Shown: positions 1 through 7,043 of the stretch, piece by piece
Position numbering within the stretch: position 1 is the first letter of the stretch
How the letters are laid out: each line of letters opens with the position of its first letter
Translations under genes and position numbers: made by a program
The notes under the pieces: generated by a model
Told to the model about the DNA's origin: nothing
What the model saw: the letters and a program-made list of their open reading frames with translations, nothing else
The model's database searches: none
Assembly: GCA_965651595.1 (NCBI GenBank)
Contig: CBFGTA010000089.1
Span: forward strand, 1-9,481
DNA length: 9,481 nt
Origin: CBFGTA01 sp965651595
Lineage (GTDB): Bacteria; Actinomycetota; Actinomycetes; S36-B12; UBA10799
Reading direction: 5' to 3'

Positions 1-87
1 GTCCATCCCGTCGATGAGCGACATGAGGCCCTCGGTGACAAGCGGTTGCGGGTCAGCCACGTAGACGCGACGTACCGAGACCGTCAT
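1..87 (-). CDS. Response regulator, N-terminal fragment (receiver domain start)
   Basis: Only the first 29 codons are inside the window; the gene continues past base 1. The ATG at 87-85 is preceded by a very strong Shine-Dalgarno site (GAGGAGGTGA, 100-91) three bases upstream. The peptide begins MTVSVRRVYVADPQPLVTEG, which matches beta-1 and alpha-1 of NarL/LuxR-type response-regulator receiver domains (pattern V-A-D-x-x-P-L-V-x-x-G-L). Receivers normally carry two adjacent acidic residues at the end of beta-1; here D12 is followed by P13, so one is replaced. The gene starts 57 bp after the hpf stop on the same strand. From memory, Streptomyces also has a response regulator between hpf and secA. 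The phosphorylation site and output domain lie outside the window, so the NarL/LuxR assignment rests only on this short N-terminus. Confidence 0.7.
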   Translation of the reverse strand, partial: MTVSVRRVYVADPQPLVTEGLMSLIDGMD

Positions 88-144
88 GGCTCACCTCCTC
101 AGAGCTACACCACAGTGCTGCGAGCCTGGCCGCTAGTAGTAAAT

Positions 145-783
145 CTATTCGGAATCGTCCCGCTCGATACGCAGCAGGCCGTAGTCGAATCCCACCCGGC
201 GGTACACGACCGCAGGAGCCTGGGTCTTCTCGTCGAAGAACAAGAAGAAGTCGTGTCCCACCAGTTCCATCTCAGTGACGGCATCTTCGACCGACATCGG
301 TTGAGTGCGGTGCACTTTCTCTCGGACGACCACTGGGCCGGTGGCGAAGACTTCGTCATCATGAATGGAGTCGTGCTTGTCCACATAACGGTCGGTTACA
401 GCCTCGACCGCTTCATCGTTGCCCTCCACTGGCAGTTCCCCGCCATCGTGGCGAACACTGTGCGCTCCGCGAGTGCGGCGGGTCGCCTTGTCGTGAGCTC
501 GGCGCAACTGCTCGGAAATCCGGTGCATCGCCAAGTCGAGGGCCGAATACTTGTCAGCGGCAGCGGCTTCTGAGCGAACCACGGGGCCAGCCCCACGACA
601 AGTCAACTGAACTTTGAATGCCTGGTCGGCCAAACGAGGGTTCGTCTCTTTGGTCACCTCTACATCAACCCGGGTCAAAGGGATCCCAAACCGATCCACC
701 TTCGACAATTTTTCGGCGGCCTGGTCCTTGAACCGCTGCGGGATGTCTACACGGCGACCGGTTACTTCGATGTCCAGTGACAT
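145..783 (-). CDS. hpf: Ribosome hibernation promoting factor, long form (HPF/RaiA/YfiA family)
   Basis: This 212-residue cytoplasmic protein is predicted to bind the 30S subunit in slow growth and drive formation of inactive 100S ribosome dimers. Residues 1-105 form the S30AE/RaiA domain: MSLDIEVTGRRVDIPQ at the start, then a basic helical stretch with many Arg and Lys. Residues 106-150 are an acidic, variable linker. Residues 151-207 are the C-terminal dimerisation domain typical of long HPF, with VVREKV, the MSVEDAVTEMELVGHDFFLF segment and VVYRRVGFDYGLLRIE. The length fits long HPF (about 190-230 residues). The frame stays open 27 codons upstream to 864, but the family begins at MSLDI, and AAGGGA lies 7 nt before this ATG. 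A 422-bp gap separates it from comF, so it probably has its own promoter. The regulator gene downstream may be co-transcribed. Confidence 0.95.
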   Translation of the reverse strand: MSLDIEVTGRRVDIPQRFKDQAAEKLSKVDRFGIPLTRVDVEVTKETNPRLADQAFKVQLTCRGAGPVVRSEAAAADKYSALDLAMHRISEQLRRAHDKATRRTRGAHSVRHDGGELPVEGNDEAVEAVTDRYVDKHDSIHDDEVFATGPVVVREKVHRTQPMSVEDAVTEMELVGHDFFLFFDEKTQAPAVVYRRVGFDYGLLRIERDDSE

Positions 784-1088
784 GGACGCTTCCCTTCGTC
801 TAGGTCTCACGCAATCTGCGTGGACCGCTGGCACCCACCCGGCCGACCTGGTCTTCGACCCCACACTCGCCTGCTGCGGATGTCGCGGCCGTGGCCGTCG
901 GTCACCCGACCTCTGCTGGGCTGCCCATCTGGAGCAACGGCAGAGCAGGACTTACTTCTAAGCCGCCCCGTGATCAGCCCTGACGGGCCTTACGTGGACC
1001 GTTTCGCCTGCGGCTGGCATCGGCTAGTCGGATAAATGGTTTCCCATTCTCCGACGCAACCACGGACCCGGGTGAGCGCCATGCCCTA

Positions 1089-1116
1089 ACGCTATCTGTC
1101 TGGGAGGAAAGTGCAA
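1089..1116 (-). promoter_or_regulatory. Possible hpf promoter (weak match)
   Basis: On the minus strand TTGCAC (1116-1111) is followed after 16 nt by TAGCGT (1094-1089). The second box fits the actinobacterial -10 pattern TANNNT; the first matches the -35 consensus at only three of six positions. If used, transcription would start near 1082 and give hpf a leader of about 300 nt. This is a pattern match only. Confidence 0.22.
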
Positions 1117-1130
1117 GCGGCGAACCGCCT
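1115..1130 (-). terminator. UUCG-loop hairpin downstream of comF, possible terminator
   Basis: In the minus-strand RNA, AGGCGG-UUCG-CCGCUU forms a 6-bp stem (one G-U pair) around a stabilising UUCG tetraloop, 75 nt after the comF stop. The sequence after it (GCACUUUCCUCC) has only a short U run, so classical intrinsic termination is uncertain. It overlaps the possible -35 box of hpf by two bases. Confidence 0.3.
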
Positions 1131-1205
1131 TCGGGCTACCCGCGACCACCAGCTTGGTGACCAGCCATCCACTGAAGCCCCGACAACTGTGCGGGACAAT
1201 TCACC

Positions 1206-1874
1206 TCAGCCGACCACTAGCGCCGCCGAAACCGCCCCACTGACAGGCCAGCCGGCCGAAGCGAGCAATCTGGCTGCGGCAGAAGCCGTGGAGCCCGTCG
1301 TCACCACATCGTCCACAATCAGCACGGGGCGATTCGATAAGGACTCCTTGTCATGATGGGCACGCAGGGTGAGTCGGCTCGTGGCGTTCACCGACCGGTC
1401 GCGGCGCGACAGAGATTTCTGGGCAACTGGCGGCCGCCAACTCCCTCGACGCGGTTCCTGGACCGCGAGCAGGTCCACAACCGGGCATACCTGGAGTCCT
1501 GCGCTGCTCCGGACACTATTGGCAACCCCGCATAGCACTCGAGCGGGATGCCCCCCAACGTTTGCCACTGTCGACCGCGACGACGGAACGGGAACCAGGA
1601 TGGGATCAGTCCAGCCCGACGCCGCCCGAGACAACAGTTCGCCAAGAACTCGCGCCAGCTCTGGGTTACCAGTCTTCTTGAACGTCAAGACCAACGATGC
1701 CACCGTGTGTCCGTACGGTGCCCCAGCCCAGCACGGCAGGGCCGGGGCACCGATAGCCCGGTTGACGGGTCTCATGTGCAGGACGTTGCGAACACATTCG
1801 CTACATACCTGAGCACCGGGTCGCCCGCAATGGCAACACGCGGTGCCCACCGCAATACGCGCCCACCCTGCCAC
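1206..1874 (-). CDS. comF: ComF-family protein (phosphoribosyltransferase-like)
   Basis: This is a 222-residue predicted cytoplasmic protein. A Cys4 zinc-ribbon motif lies near the N-terminus (C13-x2-C16 and C24-x2-C27). The type I phosphoribosyltransferase fold follows: VPVPSS at 95-99, the QKSLSRRDR segment at 152-160, and the PRPP-binding loop VLIVDDVVTTGST at 184-196 with its two acidic residues. ComF homologues support DNA uptake in naturally competent bacteria, but actinobacterial members are widespread and mostly uncharacterised, so a competence role is only an inference here. The GTG at 1874 is chosen because GGGAGGT (1885-1879) lies just upstream. A TTG at 1916 in the same frame would add 14 basic residues without family support. 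A hairpin separates it from the upstream CPBP gene. Confidence 0.88.
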   Translation of the reverse strand: MAGWARIAVGTACCHCGRPGAQVCSECVRNVLHMRPVNRAIGAPALPCWAGAPYGHTVASLVLTFKKTGNPELARVLGELLSRAASGWTDPILVPVPSSRSTVANVGGHPARVLCGVANSVRSSAGLQVCPVVDLLAVQEPRRGSWRPPVAQKSLSRRDRSVNATSRLTLRAHHDKESLSNRPVLIVDDVVTTGSTASAAARLLASAGWPVSGAVSAALVVG

Positions 1875-1885
1875 TGTGACCTCCC
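1875..1885 (-). promoter_or_regulatory. Ribosome binding site that fixes the comF start
   Basis: GGGAGGT (1885-1879) lies 4 nt before the GTG at 1874-1872. It falls inside the longer frame that would start with TTG at 1916, so it favours the shorter protein. Confidence 0.6.
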
Positions 1886-2000
1886 GGCCTGCCCGACCCG
1901 CCCGCGCGCCAGTCAATCGCTAGCGCAACAAGTTCTAGGGAATAGCAGCCGGTCAGGCGATCAGCTGAACTCCAGTCGGGGCTTGGGGAAAGGTCGGTTG

Positions 2001-2034
2001 AGGACTGCAGGCCCGGCCCAAACCCTGAAGTCCT
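2001..2034 (-). terminator. Likely terminator hairpin after the CPBP protease gene
   Basis: On the minus strand AGGACT and CAGG (separated by one mismatch) pair with CCTG and AGTCCT around a 12-nt loop, giving a stem of 6 + 4 bp with one internal mismatch. The hairpin begins 4 nt after the CPBP stop codon. The downstream sequence (CAACCGACCTTTCCCC) has no proper U tract, which is common for actinobacterial terminator-like hairpins. It probably closes the ahcY-CPBP unit before comF. The remainder of the 163-bp gap (1875-2037) shows no other clear motif apart from the comF ribosome binding site. Confidence 0.5.
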
Positions 2035-2037
2035 GCT

Positions 2038-2892
2038 CTAAACACCCATCAGTGCAATCGCAATGGCACCTGGAATGTTGTTGATCATGTGTGCATAGAT
2101 GGCGGTTACCGTGCTGCCCGTGTGCCAGCGAGCGAGGCCAAAGACGATCCCGACTCCGAACAACAACAAGAACCGTACCGGTTCGAGGTGAATCACGGCG
2201 AAAACAGCGGCCGACGCCACCACGGCCACCAGCGGTGGCAGCCTGCGCTTGGCGAAGGCAGAAAAAGTCAACCCCCGAAAAAATATTTCCTCAGCAATCG
2301 GGGCCATGAGGCCAGCGCCGACAGCCAGAATCGCCAGGAATACCAAGTTGTGGGCAAAATTTTTGGCCATGTCGCCAGCCGACGACTCAAACTCACCCGC
2401 CACAGCCTGGGTGAGAACGGCTAGGACTATCGCCACGATCAACGACGCGATGCCGTAGACCACGCCCCAGCCCAGGTCCGACCATCGCCACCGCAGTCCG
2501 AAGTCGATGACCGGCCCGTTGCCGCGCCATCGTGCCACCACGATGGGCCAGCCTATGAAGCTCAGCCAGGACGCCGCCAAGGCGACGAGAATCGCCGCCG
2601 GCGGGGTGCCTTCCCCGGCAGTAGCCATTCCCACTGCCACCATGCTGGCGGCGATGTTGAGAATGAACCAGATGAGCAGTCCGTACCCGACGTCTCCGAG
2701 TCCCCAACTCGATCGCCGAGGCCAGGGCCGCTCACCTCTTTCGGCGCTATCGACAGCATCGACGAGTGTTGCAGCCGCACCCGGGTAGAGCACGTCTTGG
2801 GCGGCGAGGCTGAGCTCGGCTCCAAGACCTTGTACTGGCGGCATTCCTGGCCACTGTGGCTGCGCAGGTCGGTCTGCCCCTGGATCACTCAT
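2038..2892 (-). CDS. CPBP-family intramembrane metalloprotease
   Basis: This 284-residue membrane protein has the three motifs of the CPBP (CAAX protease and bacteriocin-processing, Abi/Rce1-type) family: E201-E202-x3-R206 in APIAEEIFFRG, F231-x3-H235 in FAVIHLEP, and H268-x3-N272 in AHMINN. The glutamates and histidines are the expected metal and catalytic residues inside the bilayer. A Pro- and Gly-rich cytoplasmic-looking N-terminus of about 60 residues precedes several hydrophobic segments (about 70-90, 98-120, 143-165, 182-199, 220-236, 240-255, 262-282). The substrate is unknown; actinobacterial relatives are mostly uncharacterised. It starts 24 nt after the ahcY stop, so co-transcription is likely. 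The ATG has no clear Shine-Dalgarno site, which suggests weak or coupled translation. An internal ATG (M17) has AGGA directly against it, too close to be convincing. Confidence 0.88.
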   Translation of the reverse strand: MSDPGADRPAQPQWPGMPPVQGLGAELSLAAQDVLYPGAAATLVDAVDSAERGERPWPRRSSWGLGDVGYGLLIWFILNIAASMVAVGMATAGEGTPPAAILVALAASWLSFIGWPIVVARWRGNGPVIDFGLRWRWSDLGWGVVYGIASLIVAIVLAVLTQAVAGEFESSAGDMAKNFAHNLVFLAILAVGAGLMAPIAEEIFFRGLTFSAFAKRRLPPLVAVVASAAVFAVIHLEPVRFLLLFGVGIVFGLARWHTGSTVTAIYAHMINNIPGAIAIALMGV

Positions 2893-2916
2893 GGTCGCGG
2901 TGGGTCTCTGTCTTCG

Positions 2917-4374
2917 TCAGTACCGGTAGTGCTCAGGTTTGTAGGGGCCATCAACCGGAATTCCGAGGTATTCGGCCTGGACTTTGGTCAGTTCAGTCAG
3001 CCGAACACCGAGTGCGTCCAGGTGGAGGCGTGCCACCAACTCGTCAAGGTGCTTGGGAAGCACGTGCACACCGAGTGGATAGGCGGCTGGGTTGGTGAAC
3101 AATTCGACTTGGGCGATGACCTGATTTGTGAACGAGTTCGACATCACGAACGAGGGATGGCCGGTGGCGTTGCCCAGGTTCAGGAGGCGACCCTCACTGA
3201 GGACAATCACGCTGTGACCGTCCGCGAACGTCCATTCATCAACCTGTGGCTTGATGTTGCGCCGACTCACGCCGGGTTCACGCATGAGGCCAGCCATGTC
3301 GATCTCGTTGTCAAAATGACCGATGTTCCCCACGATCGCCTGGTGCTTCATGTCCCGCATGTGCGCCGCAGTGATCACGTCAAAGCACCCGGTAGCTGTT
3401 ACAAAGATGTCGGCAGTACCGACGACGTCTTCGAGTCGAGCCACCTGGAATCCGTCCATGGCCGCTTGGAGCGCACAAATTGGATCAACCTCGGTGATGA
3501 TCACGCGAGCCCCCTGGCCCCGTAACGATTCGGCGCACCCCTTGCCCACATCCCCGTACCCGCACACGACGGCGACTTTGCCACCGATGAGCACGTCTGT
3601 CGCTCGGTTGATGCCATCGACTAGGGAGTGCCGACACCCGTACTTGTTGTCAAACTTGGACTTCGTGACCGAATCGTTGACGTTGATGGCAGGGAACAGC
3701 AAGGATCCATCGCGCATCATCTCGTAGAGTCGGTGAACTCCGGTGGTCGTCTCCTCGGTAACGCCTTGAATTCGGGCCGCGATGGCAGTCCACCGGCCTG
3801 GATCGTCGGCTAGCGACTCCGTCAGGACCTGTAAGACGACCGAAAACTCTTCGGAGTCGGCAGTTTCCGGATGGGGGACGCGGCCTTCCTTTTCGTATTC
3901 CACACCCTTGTGAACGAGCAGTGTTGCATCGCCGCCGTCGTCCAGGATCATGTTCGGCCCGCCGGTAGAGTCTGGCCATCTCAGGACCTGTTCGGTGCAC
4001 CACCAGTACTCTTCAAGAGTCTCGCCCTTCCAGGCATAAACCGGAACCCCGGCGGGGTTGTCGGGGGATCCGTTTGGCCCGACCACGACAGCGGCAGCAG
4101 CATGATCTTGGGTAGAAAAGATGTTGCAGCTGGCCCACCTGACTTCCGCTCCGAGTGCCACGAGGGTCTCGATGAGTACCGCAGTCTGCACCGTCATGTG
4201 CAGCGACCCTGTGATCCGCGCCCCGGCCAGCGGCTGGGTCGGACCGTACTCGCGGCGCATTGCCATGAGGCCGGGCATCTCGTGCTCGGCTAGATCGATC
4301 TCCTTTCGACCGAACTCGGCTAACGACAGGTCGGCAACCTTGAAGTCAGGGGCAGGGGTGGTCGGATTCGTCAC
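2917..4374 (-). CDS. ahcY: Adenosylhomocysteinase (S-adenosyl-L-homocysteine hydrolase)
   Basis: This NAD-dependent cytoplasmic enzyme reversibly splits S-adenosylhomocysteine into adenosine and homocysteine, relieving product inhibition of methyltransferases and feeding methionine recycling. From the chosen start it has 485 residues, the usual length for long bacterial forms. Visible features are the substrate-domain motif GSLHMTVQTAVLIETL (about 56-71), DDGGD (145-149), TEETTTG (206-212), NDSVTKSKFDNKYG (233-246, with the catalytic Lys and Asp), the NAD-binding glycine loop GYGDVGKG (272-279), and the C-terminal tail GPYKPEHYRY whose Lys and Tyr complete the cofactor site. An insertion at about 160-200 is typical of bacterial and plant enzymes. 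Two GTG starts are possible. The one at 4374 is preferred because GAGGA lies 10 nt upstream; the one at 4383 abuts the same site. The symbol sahH is also used. Confidence 0.97.
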   Translation of the reverse strand: MTNPTTPAPDFKVADLSLAEFGRKEIDLAEHEMPGLMAMRREYGPTQPLAGARITGSLHMTVQTAVLIETLVALGAEVRWASCNIFSTQDHAAAAVVVGPNGSPDNPAGVPVYAWKGETLEEYWWCTEQVLRWPDSTGGPNMILDDGGDATLLVHKGVEYEKEGRVPHPETADSEEFSVVLQVLTESLADDPGRWTAIAARIQGVTEETTTGVHRLYEMMRDGSLLFPAINVNDSVTKSKFDNKYGCRHSLVDGINRATDVLIGGKVAVVCGYGDVGKGCAESLRGQGARVIITEVDPICALQAAMDGFQVARLEDVVGTADIFVTATGCFDVITAAHMRDMKHQAIVGNIGHFDNEIDMAGLMREPGVSRRNIKPQVDEWTFADGHSVIVLSEGRLLNLGNATGHPSFVMSNSFTNQVIAQVELFTNPAAYPLGVHVLPKHLDELVARLHLDALGVRLTELTKVQAEYLGIPVDGPYKPEHYRY

Positions 4375-4569
4375 AGTATTCACTTCCTCAGAGAGTTTCG
4401 ACTCCTGGATATGGTCTCAGGCCCAAGACCGACCAGAGCCGCCGGGATGATCGGGCACATTTTCACCAATGCTCACTGTACGGGTTGCGAGCCGTTCGAT
4501 GGACAGCAGACCACCGCGCCTTGCGTGTTCACGTCGCACGCTGAGCCTCGTCAGTCTCCGTCGTGGTGG
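4375..4569 (-). promoter_or_regulatory. Structured leader/promoter region upstream of ahcY
   Basis: This gap of nearly 200 bp between manA and ahcY holds several local inverted repeats in the ahcY sense. GCGTG/CACGC has a 9-nt loop (4523-4541). GGTCT/AGACC has an 8-nt loop (4413-4430) and is enclosed by CTGG/CCAG (4405-4408 with 4433-4436). GAGT-CGAA-ACTC (4393-4404) lies immediately before the Shine-Dalgarno site. A TACAGT that fits TANNNT also occurs (4475-4480) but has no -35 match. SAH riboswitches control ahcY in some bacteria. Fragments resembling that motif appear (CGAGG at 4550-4546, GGCTCG at 4493-4488), but I could not fit the full pseudoknotted consensus. I therefore call only a candidate structured leader. 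Confidence 0.35.
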
Positions 4570-5730
4570 TCAGTGATCATCGGGCTCGGTCGGAACGGTG
4601 ATGGAAGCGAGTCCCCTGCTCGTGACGGTGTACGAACCAGTCCGGCCGAGGGGTGCTTCGCTGGCAAGCGCGTCGGGATGGCAGACAGCTGCTTGCCCGA
4701 CGGACAGGTGAATGGACTTTTCACCTTGTTGGACGGTCGCAGTGTCCCGCACTGCCACCACGACGACGACCTGTGCGGATTCAATGGTCGTGGAGCCAGC
4801 TTCGACGTGGCGCACCCAGAACGGGCCACCGGCGGGCCGATAGTCGCGATAGGTTCCGCCATCAGCTGTGCTGGTGGATGCGGGATTCAAGAACTGCGGG
4901 CGGGCTTGCTCGTCGACGGCTTCTAGCGCCTCGTTGATCGCCACGGCCTTGGTCGTCAGCCCGAGTCTGAGCACGTTGTCACTGGCATTCATTACCTCGA
5001 CGCCCAGGCCGTGCACATAGGAATGAACGACTCCGGTCGGTACGTAGGCGGCTTGTCCCTCGCCGAGCACAACGTGGTGGAGCATCGCGGCCACGATGAT
5101 TCCGGGGTCACTCGGATAGCGAGCCAACACTCTGGCCAGCGCCTGCTGATGATCAGCACTGACGCCAGCCTCGGCCGCAGCACTGAGGAGGTTCTTGCGC
5201 ACGTCTCGAACAACTGCATCCTCGACCACAAAGGCCGACCTGATTGCTGTGAGTACGTCACCAGCCGTTAGTGGTTCCACCACTTCTGCCAGCCCTTCCG
5301 AGCACCGACTGAGAATGCTGGCCGATACTGAGAAATCGGCGAACCCGCAAAACGTGGAGAACGGCTCGAGCGCGATGAGCATCTCCGTCTTGCCCCGCCG
5401 GTCCGCCAGCAAACGCGGCGAGCCGGAATCTGCAAGCTGCCGATCGTACATTGCCTGCGCGACATCTTCCCGGGGGTGCACCTGGATCGACAGCGGGTGG
5501 GCTGCGGCCAGGATCTTAGTGAGAGTGGGCAGCCGACGAGCAACCTCACCGTGATCGGCGAGCGTTCCACTGCTGTCTACGAGGGGGGACGGCCCGTTGG
5601 GGTGGGCCCCGAACCATAGCTCGGCTTGGGGTGTGGTGTCAGGAGTGTCCGCTGCAGACGCAACCCACGGGCCTAGACCACCGGGAGCTCCCCAGTCGTA
5701 GTTCTGTACGTGGCCAGAGATCCGAATCAT
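4570..5730 (-). CDS. manA: Mannose-6-phosphate isomerase, type I
   Basis: This zinc enzyme interconverts fructose-6-phosphate and mannose-6-phosphate in the cytoplasm. The 386-residue length matches the type I family. The expected zinc ligands are all visible: Q83 and H85 in LSIQVHP, E116 in GKTEM, and H236 in PTGVVHSYVHG. The substrate-binding stretch ASDNVLRLGLTTK (249-261) carries the catalytic Arg (R255). The N-terminus MIRISGHVQNYDWG is typical. The ATG at 5730 has GAGGAG (5746-5741) 10 nt upstream. A TTG six codons earlier overlaps that site and is rejected. A 173-bp gap separates it from the SIS gene, so it may have its own promoter. With manB it supplies mannose-1-phosphate for GDP-mannose. 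Confidence 0.96.
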   Translation of the reverse strand: MIRISGHVQNYDWGAPGGLGPWVASAADTPDTTPQAELWFGAHPNGPSPLVDSSGTLADHGEVARRLPTLTKILAAAHPLSIQVHPREDVAQAMYDRQLADSGSPRLLADRRGKTEMLIALEPFSTFCGFADFSVSASILSRCSEGLAEVVEPLTAGDVLTAIRSAFVVEDAVVRDVRKNLLSAAAEAGVSADHQQALARVLARYPSDPGIIVAAMLHHVVLGEGQAAYVPTGVVHSYVHGLGVEVMNASDNVLRLGLTTKAVAINEALEAVDEQARPQFLNPASTSTADGGTYRDYRPAGGPFWVRHVEAGSTTIESAQVVVVVAVRDTATVQQGEKSIHLSVGQAAVCHPDALASEAPLGRTGSYTVTSRGLASITVPTEPDDH

Positions 5731-5843
5731 GTCGCAGCATCTCCTCAAAACATGGTCGTCTCGGCGACTGTACCCAGCCAGCGTCTGGTTCGCATCCGTC
5801 CACTCACCGCGGCGCGGCTATGCCCAACCAATCTATGCATCCT

Positions 5844-5867
5844 GGCGGCCGCCTGGTGAGTGCCGCC
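5844..5867 (-). repeat. GC-rich inverted repeat in the gap between the SIS gene and manA
   Basis: GGCGGC (5844-5849) and GCCGCC (5862-5867) can form a 6-bp stem with a 12-nt loop, 37 nt after the SIS-gene stop. It is not followed by a U run, so termination is uncertain. The rest of the 173-bp gap (5731-5903) contains a TANNNT box (TACAGT, 5768-5773) without a convincing -35, and the manA ribosome binding site. Confidence 0.3.
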
Positions 5868-5903
5868 GGGACCGAATCGGGGGCCGACCTGATGCACCGT
5901 GGG

Positions 5904-7034
5904 TCAGTCAGAATCGGCCGAGAGCGGATCAAATCCCCAACCCAGACCTAAGTAGATGGAGCCGAAGTCCGCCAGCGCGACCATCTGGGCTGCTCGCACC
6001 CATGCCCAGGGTGATTGGGCCGTCAGTTGCATGGCCCAAACCCCCCGCTCGTGGGCGGACATCCAGGCGGAGTCGGCCATCTGGCTGATTGCCGGTGTCT
6101 CGTCCGAGTCCCGCAGCAGAACGAATCCTAGCCGCCACGTATTTCCGGACGTCTCGACTCGGTCGAGGAACAACTCGTCGTCGGAGACCCCCACTGCTAG
6201 ACCTCCGGACAACAACCCTCCCTGGGTACGGGCAGCGGCGGGAAGTCGCCCGGCGACTGCGAGATGACCCGCGTTCTCGGCGAACTGGCGCACCCACCGT
6301 TGAGCGGCAAAACCGGTTGCCGCACCGGTCGCCCACACCAGAGGGATTCGTCCGTCGAGTTCGAGTGCGAGAGTCTTCGCGGGGTTGCTCTCAGTTCCCA
6401 CATCAAATCCGCAACGTACTGCTTGACTGTCGAGGATGTCGGCTGTGGCTTCAAGCATCGCCGCACTGTCGCGGCACAAGCCCCAGGCCTCGGCCATCAC
6501 GACCAGCGGAGTGGCCAGAGCCCAAACCAGGGACCGCGCTCGCCACGGCCCAGCGTGGGGCGGCACAAGTAGCTCACACAGGGTGGCGCCCCGGGTTTGC
6601 CGCGTGAGTTCAGCCAAATCACTGGCCAGCGGGCATATTGCGACGAGTTGGCAGCCTCGACGCGCGGCTTCTCGGGCTATTTCGACGGACTCGGTGGTCT
6701 GGCCACCGGCCGACACGACCACCACCGCATCGGCACCCCCCACCCATCCGGGCAAGGAACTGCCACTAGGAACAGCCACCACCGGCAGCGCAGCGGTCCG
6801 ACCGACCGCTGCAATCAGCAGATCAGCGGCGCTCACCGATCCCCCGCCCCCGGCGACGACGATGGCTCGGGGTCTACCTTGATCCGCGATCCGGTCGACC
6901 ACAGAATCGCTGACGCCTGCGGCCGCAGCCCGAATGGTGGCTCCGGCGAGTGCCGTCATAGCCAGCAATCCCGACGGATCTGCTTGCAGAATCCGGTCCG
7001 GATCGTCGAGGATGCTGTCGTCGAAATGTGGCAC
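5904..7034 (-). CDS. SIS-domain protein related to phosphoglucose/phosphomannose isomerases
   Basis: This 376-residue cytoplasmic protein begins with the SILDDPDRILQADPSGLL motif of actinobacterial SIS proteins encoded beside manA and manB. It carries two sugar-isomerase lobes: AGGGGSVSAAD (61-71) with VSAGGQTTES (107-116), and WATGAATGFAAQRW (234-247) with RQFAENAGH (249-257). The end YLGLGWGFDP matches the C-terminal segment of bifunctional PGI/PMI enzymes. Several residues expected for catalysis are missing. The SGNTEE-type phosphate loop reads GGQTTE. The position 16 residues after E253, where PGI/PMI enzymes have a catalytic His, is R269. An active isomerase is therefore uncertain, and a sugar-phosphate sensor or chaperone role is possible. 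The GTG start is 9 nt after the manB stop with only a weak AGGGCGAG site, implying translation coupled to manB. Confidence 0.85.
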   Translation of the reverse strand: MPHFDDSILDDPDRILQADPSGLLAMTALAGATIRAAAAGVSDSVVDRIADQGRPRAIVVAGGGGSVSAADLLIAAVGRTAALPVVAVPSGSSLPGWVGGADAVVVVSAGGQTTESVEIAREAARRGCQLVAICPLASDLAELTRQTRGATLCELLVPPHAGPWRARSLVWALATPLVVMAEAWGLCRDSAAMLEATADILDSQAVRCGFDVGTESNPAKTLALELDGRIPLVWATGAATGFAAQRWVRQFAENAGHLAVAGRLPAAARTQGGLLSGGLAVGVSDDELFLDRVETSGNTWRLGFVLLRDSDETPAISQMADSAWMSAHERGVWAMQLTAQSPWAWVRAAQMVALADFGSIYLGLGWGFDPLSADSD

Positions 7035-7043
7035 GCGCTCGCC

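Larger units (their letters stand above)
784..1205. other. 422-bp intergenic region between comF and hpf
   Basis: This is the longest gene-free stretch in the window. No reading frame in it gives a recognisable protein, and the part of the hpf frame extending to 864 does not look like HPF. Read on the minus strand it holds a 5-bp hairpin (1147-1159, CACCA with a 3-nt loop), a UUCG-loop hairpin at 1115-1130 and a possible promoter at 1089-1116. The rest, about 300 bp before the hpf start, shows no clear conserved motif. It could be a long hpf 5' leader, or simply spacer with a promoter I cannot recognise. Confidence 0.6.

Noticed and set aside
46..573. 175-codon plus-strand open frame opposite hpf
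   Set aside because: It lies antisense to a clear HPF gene, has no recognisable motif and reflects high-GC coding on the other strand.
784..864. 27-codon N-terminal extension of hpf
   Set aside because: HPF proteins begin at MSLDIEVTGR, and the ATG at 783 has a usable ribosome binding site; the extension has no family similarity.
2797..3525. 242-codon plus-strand open frame opposite ahcY and the CPBP start
   Set aside because: It spans the end of a highly conserved enzyme gene on the opposite strand; its translation shows no family resemblance.
4375..4569. Canonical SAH riboswitch
   Set aside because: CGAGG, GGCTCG and an AACGGC-like segment are present, but the outer stem would have only four pairs and the pseudoknot strand could not be placed. 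It is kept only as a candidate structured leader.
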